From positions 1 through 44,679 of the forward strand of contig JAFXQK010000011.1 in assembly GCA_017527205.1 (NCBI GenBank): a stretch of 44,679 nucleotides of DNA, read 5' to 3'. The notes under the pieces were generated by a model that worked only from the letters and a program-made list of their open reading frames with translations, did no database searches and was not told the DNA's origin. Origin of the DNA: Lachnospiraceae bacterium (GTDB lineage: Bacteria > Bacillota > Clostridia > Lachnospirales > Lachnospiraceae). Below, one piece after another: positions 39,659 to 44,679 of this stretch (positions are counted from its first letter, which is position 1; the number at the start of each line of letters is the position of its first letter). The translations under genes and the position numbers were made by a program.

Positions 39659-41824
39659 ATGAGAATAATCAAAGGCTGGCTTAAAATTGGCGGATTGCAG
39701 CAAAAGATTTTTAATCTGGTGTTGATCTTCATATTGATGATTATTGGGGCTTATGTAGCAGTTGGTGTCTGGAATCAGCGCAATTTGGTACAGGTTGTGC
39801 AGAATGCGGGCGACCGGCAGCAGGAATCCATCACCAAAATTTCCGAGCAGACCATGGAAGCCGTTTTGGACAGCTCCATGAAACGGATCACGGCGCTACA
39901 GGCCTATATTGCGGATGATCTGTTTGGCGACGTGCGATCGGACGTCAATACCTTGCAGACGATCGCGGAAAAGCTATTTGAGAATTCGGATGCCATCGCG
40001 ATGCGCCCTGTCTATGCGCCCTCTGCTGACATGGAGGGAATCCCTTCCGTGCAGCTGATCCATGAGGACGGCGTAAATCCTGAAGACTCTCAGATGGTCG
40101 GTCTCATGGCAAATATGAGTGAAATCATGTTGTCGATGTTTGAAAACTCCGGAAAAATGAGCAGTGTTTTCGTAGGAACTTCCGATGGAAACATGATCCT
40201 GGTAAATGACAGGCCGAGCGTCTTTCTTTCAAAGGATGGTACGCCTCTCATGCTGGACATTCGACACAGACCATGGTACGTGCAGGCTGCAAAAGCCGGA
40301 AAAATGATTTTTACGGGCGTGGAATTCGATGCTTATACGGAGAATCCGATGGTGGAATGTGCCGCACCGGTTTATTTGAATGGCGGGCTGGTTGCAATTG
40401 TTGCAGCTGACATTTATTTAACGGAAATCAATGATTACGTGAAAAGCACTGCGACGAAGGAAAGCTTTGTATGTGTGATCAACGAAAAGGGTCAGATGCT
40501 GTTTTCTCCCGCAGAGGACGGATTTTTTAAGGCAGAGCTCATGAACGATGCGCCAGATCTGAGAAATGGTGAGAATGCCGGATTTGCAAGCTTTCTGAAA
40601 AAGGCACAAGCGGGTGCCACGGAAATAGAGACAATTACTGCGGATGGAAAGGAATATTTTGTCAGCGGCGTTCCCATGCCAAGCACGGGCTGGACGGTTG
40701 TATCTGTCGTTGACAAGGAACTCGTAAATCAACCTGCGGCTGTCATGCTTTCACAATACGAAGTCATCAATGAGGATGCACTTGGCGCATATCGGGAAGG
40801 ATCTGAGAAATCCTTGAGAATGATCATTATCCTTACGGTTGCAGTGATCGTTTTGGCAAGTGTGGGGGCGCTGGTTATGGCTGCCCGAATCGTAAAGCCG
40901 GTGGAAGCCATGACAAAACGTCTGAATATCATGGGTGACAGCAACGAGACGTTTGTCATGGAGGATATTTATAAAACAGGTGATGAAATCGAGATCCTGG
41001 CGGAATCGTTTGCAAATTTGTCCAAGCGGGCAGCGGATTATATTCAGCAGATTACTACGATCACTGCGGAGAAGGAACGCATCGGCACGGAGCTTGCGCT
41101 GGCTACGAGAATTCAGGCAGACATGCTGCCCAATATTTACCCGGCGTTTCCTGAGCGAAAGGAATTTGACATCTATGGCTCCATGGATCCTGCCAAGGAA
41201 GTGGGAGGAGATTTCTATAACTTCTTCCTGATTGATGAGGACCACCTGTGCATGATCATGGCAGACGTTTCCGGAAAGGGCGTTCCGGCGGCACTGTTCA
41301 TGATGGCATCCCTGATTATTCTTTCTAACAATGCCATGATTGGAAAGAATCCCGCACAGATCCTGACTGATACCAATGCTGCAATATGCAACAATAACCG
41401 GGAAGAGATGTTTGTCACGGTTTGGCTGGGCATTCTTGAGATTTCTACGGGAAAACTTGTTGCTGCGAATGCGGGACATGAATATCCTGCGCTGAAACAA
41501 CCAAATGGCCAGTTCGAACTTATAAAGGATAAGCACGGATTTGTCATCGGTGGCATGGAGGGCTTGAAGTATCAGGAGTACGAGCTGATGCTGGAGCCCG
41601 GCGCAAAGCTGTTTCTCTATACGGATGGCGTTCCCGAGGCAACGAATAGTGAAACGCAGCAATTTGGTACGGATCGCATGGTGAAGGCATTGAATCAGGA
41701 TCCTGACAGCTCACCGAGGCAAATTCTGAAAAACGTTCGTCAATCCGTGGATGATTTTGTAAAAGAAGCGGAGCAGTTCGATGATCTGACCATGCTTTGT
41801 CTTGAATATAACGGCAAGGTATGA
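39659..41824 (+). CDS. dCache-HAMP-PP2C (SpoIIE/RsbU-type) signalling phosphatase
   Basis: 721 residues. Membrane helices near residues 20-40 and 383-408 flank a dCache-type extracellular sensor (about 45-370, with RHRPWYVQAAKAGKMIFTGVEFDAYTENPMV typical of the PAS-like fold). A HAMP domain follows (about 408-465), then a SpoIIE-type PP2C domain: ALATRIQADMLP, VGGDFYNFF, IMADVSGKGVPAALFM, NAGHEYPAL, LFLYTDGVPEA, DDLTMLCLEY. These include the metal-binding Asp residues. Such proteins dephosphorylate anti-sigma antagonist proteins to control a sigma factor. No anti-sigma or antagonist gene lies in the window. AAAGGA precedes the ATG. Confidence 0.94.
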   Translation: MRIIKGWLKIGGLQQKIFNLVLIFILMIIGAYVAVGVWNQRNLVQVVQNAGDRQQESITKISEQTMEAVLDSSMKRITALQAYIADDLFGDVRSDVNTLQTIAEKLFENSDAIAMRPVYAPSADMEGIPSVQLIHEDGVNPEDSQMVGLMANMSEIMLSMFENSGKMSSVFVGTSDGNMILVNDRPSVFLSKDGTPLMLDIRHRPWYVQAAKAGKMIFTGVEFDAYTENPMVECAAPVYLNGGLVAIVAADIYLTEINDYVKSTATKESFVCVINEKGQMLFSPAEDGFFKAELMNDAPDLRNGENAGFASFLKKAQAGATEIETITADGKEYFVSGVPMPSTGWTVVSVVDKELVNQPAAVMLSQYEVINEDALGAYREGSEKSLRMIIILTVAVIVLASVGALVMAARIVKPVEAMTKRLNIMGDSNETFVMEDIYKTGDEIEILAESFANLSKRAADYIQQITTITAEKERIGTELALATRIQADMLPNIYPAFPERKEFDIYGSMDPAKEVGGDFYNFFLIDEDHLCMIMADVSGKGVPAALFMMASLIILSNNAMIGKNPAQILTDTNAAICNNNREEMFVTVWLGILEISTGKLVAANAGHEYPALKQPNGQFELIKDKHGFVIGGMEGLKYQEYELMLEPGAKLFLYTDGVPEATNSETQQFGTDRMVKALNQDPDSSPRQILKNVRQSVDDFVKEAEQFDDLTMLCLEYNGKV

Positions 41825-41884
41825 CAATGAGCGTGGTCGTCGGTATAATCCATAAAATGGTAGAAGCTTTTTAGAGAAATGTTG

Positions 41885-41913
41885 AAGGGTCAGCTTTTGC
41901 TGACCCTTTGTTT
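41885..41913. terminator. Bidirectional terminator between PP2C and RHH genes
   Basis: AAGGGTCAGC / GCTGACCCTT (41885-41894 and 41899-41908) with a TTTT loop. T-rich tail on the plus strand; it also ends the minus-strand operon. Confidence 0.85.
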
Positions 41914-41924
41914 GTATGATCTTA

Positions 41925-42125
41925 TTATTTGATGTCAAGCTCCGGCGGGATGTCTATTTCATCAGAGACATACTTGCCGTTCTTTTTTCTTTGTCTAACA
42001 CATTCCGTCAGGAGATATTCTATCTGACCGTTGACGGAACGGAAGTCATCCTCGGCCCATGCGGCAATCGCATCATAGAGCTTTGCAGAAAGACGAAGTG
42101 GCACTTGTTTTTTATTGTCTGCCAT
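41925..42125 (-). CDS. Small ribbon-helix-helix (Arc-type) protein
   Basis: 66 residues. [37 protein letters not shown] follows the ribbon-helix-helix pattern: a short beta strand (VPLRL), helix A, a turn with S-V-N-G, helix B. Such proteins bind DNA as dimers of dimers at short spaced repeats. AGGAGGTAATAGCCC precedes the ATG. It lies 73 bases after the SPFH gene in the same operon. The TGATATCAT pair upstream of the SPFH gene is a candidate site for it. Confidence 0.85.
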   Translation of the reverse strand: MADNKKQVPLRLSAKLYDAIAAWAEDDFRSVNGQIEYLLTECVRQRKKNGKYVSDEIDIPPELDIK

Positions 42126-42198
42126 GGGCTATTACCTCCTAAAACTACTTTGCGATGGGATGCGTCATTATGCACGGACAACGCATCCCCCTTGAATT

Positions 42199-43179
42199 TT
42201 AATATAAACTACCGGAATTTACAACAGGCTGAGCATCCTTGTTGCCACAGAGCACTACCAGAAGATTGGATACCATTGCTGCCTTGCGCTCCTCGTCGAG
42301 ATTCACGATTTCCTTTTCGTTTAGTCTCTCAAGAGCCATTTCCACCATGCCGACTGCGCCGTCCACGATCATCTTTCTAGCGTCGATGATGGCGGAAGCC
42401 TGCTGTCTCTGAAGCATTACGGAAGCGATCTCAGTAGCATATGCAAGGTAGGTGATGCGGGCTTCGATGATCTCGATTCCGGCCTCGTTTACTCTGGTCT
42501 GGATTTCTTCCTTGATCCTCTTTGCAACGGTCTCACTGGAGCCGCGAAGGCTGCCCTCGTCAGCCACGCCGTCGCCGGTCGTATCCACGCCGGAAGCAAC
42601 GTCATAGGGGTAAATTCTCACGATGTTACGAAGGGCGCTGTCACATTGCAGGGAGAGGAACTCCTTGTAGTTTTCTACGTTGAAGGCTGCCTTGGCAGTA
42701 TCAACGATTCTCCAGGTCACGGCGATGCCGATCTCAATGGGATTACCGAGGCAATCATTGATTTTCTGACGGCTGTTGTTCAGCGTCATGATCTTCAGGG
42801 ACATCTTCTTGGAATATGCAGCCTGCGTCTGAAGGGCATCCGACTTGGCCTGCACGTCACCGCTCTGCTTAAGGTTTGTGCCTGCAGCAGGGTTTACTGC
42901 CGAGCAGAAAGGATTTACGAAATAGAAGCCTTCGTCTTTTAGGGTTCCGATATATTTACCAAACAGTGTCAGCACAAGCGCTTCCTGAGGTCTTAGAACC
43001 TTAAGTCCGCACCAAAGGATCCATCCGAACATTAAGAATAAGATAAAGAATATCGTTAATGGAATGAGATCCATGGATGCCGAAATCGCAATTCCTGGAA
43101 TAGCAATCACATACAACAAGATCGACAGGATCAGTACAAACATACCATTTTTCTTTGAAGTTAAAATTTTCTCTTTCAT
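42199..43179 (-). CDS. SPFH/Band 7 membrane protein
   Basis: 326 residues from ATG 43179, with AAAAGGAGG upstream; longer in-frame starts overlap the promoter. Two hydrophobic segments lie near residues 12-55, followed by a Band 7/SPFH domain ([34 protein letters not shown], then the late helical [29 protein letters not shown]). SPFH proteins form membrane ring scaffolds (stomatin/flotillin). It is transcribed with the small RHH gene, a linkage seen in other clostridia, by knowledge of the family rather than by search here. Confidence 0.92.
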   Translation of the reverse strand: MKEKILTSKKNGMFVLILSILLYVIAIPGIAISASMDLIPLTIFFILFLMFGWILWCGLKVLRPQEALVLTLFGKYIGTLKDEGFYFVNPFCSAVNPAAGTNLKQSGDVQAKSDALQTQAAYSKKMSLKIMTLNNSRQKINDCLGNPIEIGIAVTWRIVDTAKAAFNVENYKEFLSLQCDSALRNIVRIYPYDVASGVDTTGDGVADEGSLRGSSETVAKRIKEEIQTRVNEAGIEIIEARITYLAYATEIASVMLQRQQASAIIDARKMIVDGAVGMVEMALERLNEKEIVNLDEERKAAMVSNLLVVLCGNKDAQPVVNSGSLY

Positions 43180-43194
43180 AAGAGCACCTCCTTT

Positions 43195-43233
43195 TGATAT
43201 CATTATGATATCATATCAATTTCTTCTTGTCAA
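43195..43233 (-). promoter_or_regulatory. Promoter and paired palindromes of the SPFH operon
   Basis: On the minus strand: TTGACA (43228-43233), a 17-bp spacer and TATCAT (43205-43210). Two copies of TGATATCAT lie at 43195-43203 and 43206-43214, 11 bp apart (one helical turn), on and after the -10. This geometry suits a ribbon-helix-helix repressor. Confidence 0.7.
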
Positions 43234-43263
43234 TACTTTTTGAAACTGGAAAAGTTTTTCCAC

Positions 43264-43575
43264 TTGCTTTTTTGGAAAGCCGTGATATAATTACAGGTAA
43301 CACAGCTTTGAAGGAGACCGAATTCGTTAGAACCTTTGTTACAGAGAGTTGCCGACAGGTGAAAGGGCGACACAAGGATACGGAGGAGACCGCTCCCGAG
43401 CTTCATGCGAGAAAGATTGGATAAAAAGGCACCTGATGAGACGTTACCATCCTGAAAAGAGCCTTTCGATATGGTCGCAAGCATGACGAAACATCCATCG
43501 TTACTGGATACCCGAGTGAAAAATCAAGGTGGTACCGTGCTTATTAGAGCACCCTTGGAAACAGGGGTGCTTTTA
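43264..43575 (+). promoter_or_regulatory. Threonyl T-box leader with promoter and terminator
   Basis: Promoter TTGCTT (43264-43269), 16 bp, TATAAT (43286-43291). The leader has an AGAGAG segment (about 43344-43349) and ends with the T-box core AAGGTGGTACCGTG (43526-43539). The terminator is AGCACCC / GGGTGCT (43548-43554 and 43565-43571) followed by TTTT. The candidate specifier is ACC (43389-43391), directly before GCTCCCGAGC, which fits a threonine codon. Uncharged tRNA-Thr would favour the antiterminator and switch thrS on. Confidence 0.9.
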
Positions 43576-43617
43576 TTGTTTTAAACGATAAGAGATGCCC
43601 TAACTCAGAAAGAAAAG

Positions 43618-43648
43618 CGTGTCAAAAAGAACCGTCCCCATTGACACG
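43618..43648 (+). repeat. Hairpin repeat with AAGAACCGTCCC core
   Basis: CGTGTCAA / TTGACACG (43618-43625 and 43641-43648) enclose AAAGAACCGTCCCCA. The core matches the arm of the palindromic element at 28983-29002. It lies between the T-box terminator and the thrS start, in the transcribed leader. Confidence 0.65.
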
Positions 43649-43666
43649 TCAGAAAGGAGAGAACCT

Positions 43667-44679
43667 ATGAAGATTATTTACAAGGATGGAACCGTTGGCG
43701 AGTGTCCTGAAGAGGAGGTAACGCATGTCTTGCGTCACTCAGCCGCACACATCATGGCACAGGCCATTCAGAGACTTTATCCCGAGGCAGATTTTGCCTA
43801 TGGTCCTGCAACCGAGAGGGGATTTTACTACGACGTAGACCTCGGCGATAAGAAGCTCACCGATGAGGATCTTGCAGCCATCGAGGCAGAGATGAAGAAG
43901 ATCACGAAGGAGAATCTTCCCTTCAAGTCCTTCATCCTTGGCCGCGAGGAGGCCGTAAAGTTCATGCACGAGCGCGGAGCAAAGTATAAGGAGGAGCATA
44001 TCGGTGACCTTCCTGAGGATGCCGTGATCAGCTTCTATCAGCAGGGCGATTACATTGACATGTGTATCGGACCTCACATCTGCTACACCAAAGCGCTGAA
44101 GGCCTTCAAGATCACCGGACAGAGCGGTGCGTACTGGAAGGATAACGCAAAGAATAAGATGCTCACCCGTATCAACGGCGTTGCATTTGCTACCCAGGAG
44201 GAGCTTGCTGAGTATGAGAAGCAGCTTGAGGAGGCAAAGGCAAGAGACCATCGTAAGATCGGTAAGGAGATGGGTCTGTTCATGTCGGATGACCTGATCG
44301 GTAAGGGCCTTCCCATGTTCCTTCCCAAGGGCTATACCGTATGGCGGGAGCTCGAAAACTATATTCGTGACAAGGAATTAAAGCTTGGCTATCAGCATGT
44401 ACTGACCCCTTGCGTCGGCAGCGTTCAGCTGTACAAGACCAGCGGTCACTGGGATCATTATCGTAAGAACATGTTCCCTCCTATGGAGGTGGAGGGCGAG
44501 ACCTTCGTGCTTCGTCCCATGAACTGCCCTCATCACATGATGATCTACGCTAACAAGCCTCACAGCTACCGTGAGTTGCCCATCCGAATCGGGGAGATCG
44601 CCCATGACTTCCGTTTCGAGGCCAGCGGTACCTTAAAGGGCATCGAGCGCGTAAGACATTTCTGCCAGAATGACGCGCA
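43667..44679 (+). CDS. thrS: Threonyl-tRNA synthetase, N-terminal part, apparently lacking the TGS domain
   Basis: 337 codons visible, cut by the window end. It begins MKIIYKDGTVGECPEEEVTHVLRH, then the editing domain (HSAAHIMAQAI, ATERGFYYDVD, IDMCIGPHIC) and the start of the class II catalytic core (GKEMGLFMSDD, GLPMFLPKG, MNCPHHMMIY, FRFEASGTLKGIERVRHF). Most ThrRS proteins have a TGS domain of about 60 residues before the LRHS stretch; only about 24 residues are present here. GAAAGGAGAGAACCT precedes the ATG and the T-box lies upstream, so the short start is real. It charges tRNA-Thr. Confidence 0.95.
   Translation, partial: MKIIYKDGTVGECPEEEVTHVLRHSAAHIMAQAIQRLYPEADFAYGPATERGFYYDVDLGDKKLTDEDLAAIEAEMKKITKENLPFKSFILGREEAVKFMHERGAKYKEEHIGDLPEDAVISFYQQGDYIDMCIGPHICYTKALKAFKITGQSGAYWKDNAKNKMLTRINGVAFATQEELAEYEKQLEEAKARDHRKIGKEMGLFMSDDLIGKGLPMFLPKGYTVWRELENYIRDKELKLGYQHVLTPCVGSVQLYKTSGHWDHYRKNMFPPMEVEGETFVLRPMNCPHHMMIYANKPHSYRELPIRIGEIAHDFRFEASGTLKGIERVRHFCQNDA

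Noticed and set aside
40751..41662. Long minus-strand frame opposite the PP2C phosphatase
   Set aside because: Antisense to the HAMP and PP2C domains, which carry all the motifs; no ribosome site or recognisable domain.

Overview
The window looks like a chromosomal segment of an anaerobic, low-to-mid GC Firmicute, most likely a clostridium of the Lachnospiraceae type. This rests on strong AGGAGG ribosome sites, sigma-A promoters (TTGACA / TATAAT), a T-box leader in front of thrS, a Rpn-type PD-(D/E)XK protein with KGIE repeats, DUF6273 and DUF4097 lipoproteins, an OhrR repressor and many rho-independent terminators. No rRNA, tRNA or CRISPR array was seen. The 5' end cuts a sensor kinase and the 3' end cuts thrS.

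Layout. 1-6279: a two-component kinase, an FtsX-type ABC transporter and a large serine hydrolase. 6287-12517: a second response regulator/kinase pair, a BcrA/LanF-like ABC ATPase with two small permeases, and a membrane-anchored S41-like protein; both blocks resemble envelope-stress or antimicrobial-peptide modules. 12528-14013: a peroxide operon (glutathione peroxidase, OhrR-type repressor, thioredoxin) with a candidate OhrR box on its promoter. 14064-16194: a small leader transcript encoding a 23-residue peptide, then an ABC-class ATPase. 16247-18881: an ECF sigma factor with an ECF-like promoter of its own, its zinc-finger anti-sigma membrane protein, and a DUF4097 lipoprotein. 18884-24800: an AT-rich AAA/DUF4143 ATPase, a membrane protein joining a caspase-like domain, a C-type lectin domain and YD repeats, and a convergent DUF6273 lipoprotein.

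24770-30690: an unusual ferredoxin-type aldo/keto reductase, a small membrane protein, an ATP-grasp protein, a Rpn nuclease, a 139-bp palindromic element and pgi. 30760-36098: an AT-rich island in which a BlaI repressor and an M56 (BlaR1-type) membrane protease, with no beta-lactamase nearby, share the operator AGACTAT-N4-ATAGTCT with the promoter of three exported proteins (a Cys/His papain-like candidate, a His/Cys-rich mini-protein and a solute-binding-like lipoprotein). This is the best candidate for an undescribed system. 36119-39562: a cytoplasmic GH10 xylanase, a divergent FMN alpha-hydroxyacid oxidase and a sugar isomerase. 39659-43233: a dCache-HAMP-PP2C phosphatase, and an SPFH/ribbon-helix-helix operon. 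43264-44679: threonyl T-box and a thrS that appears to lack its TGS domain.

All assignments come from reading motifs in the sequence; no database search was run.
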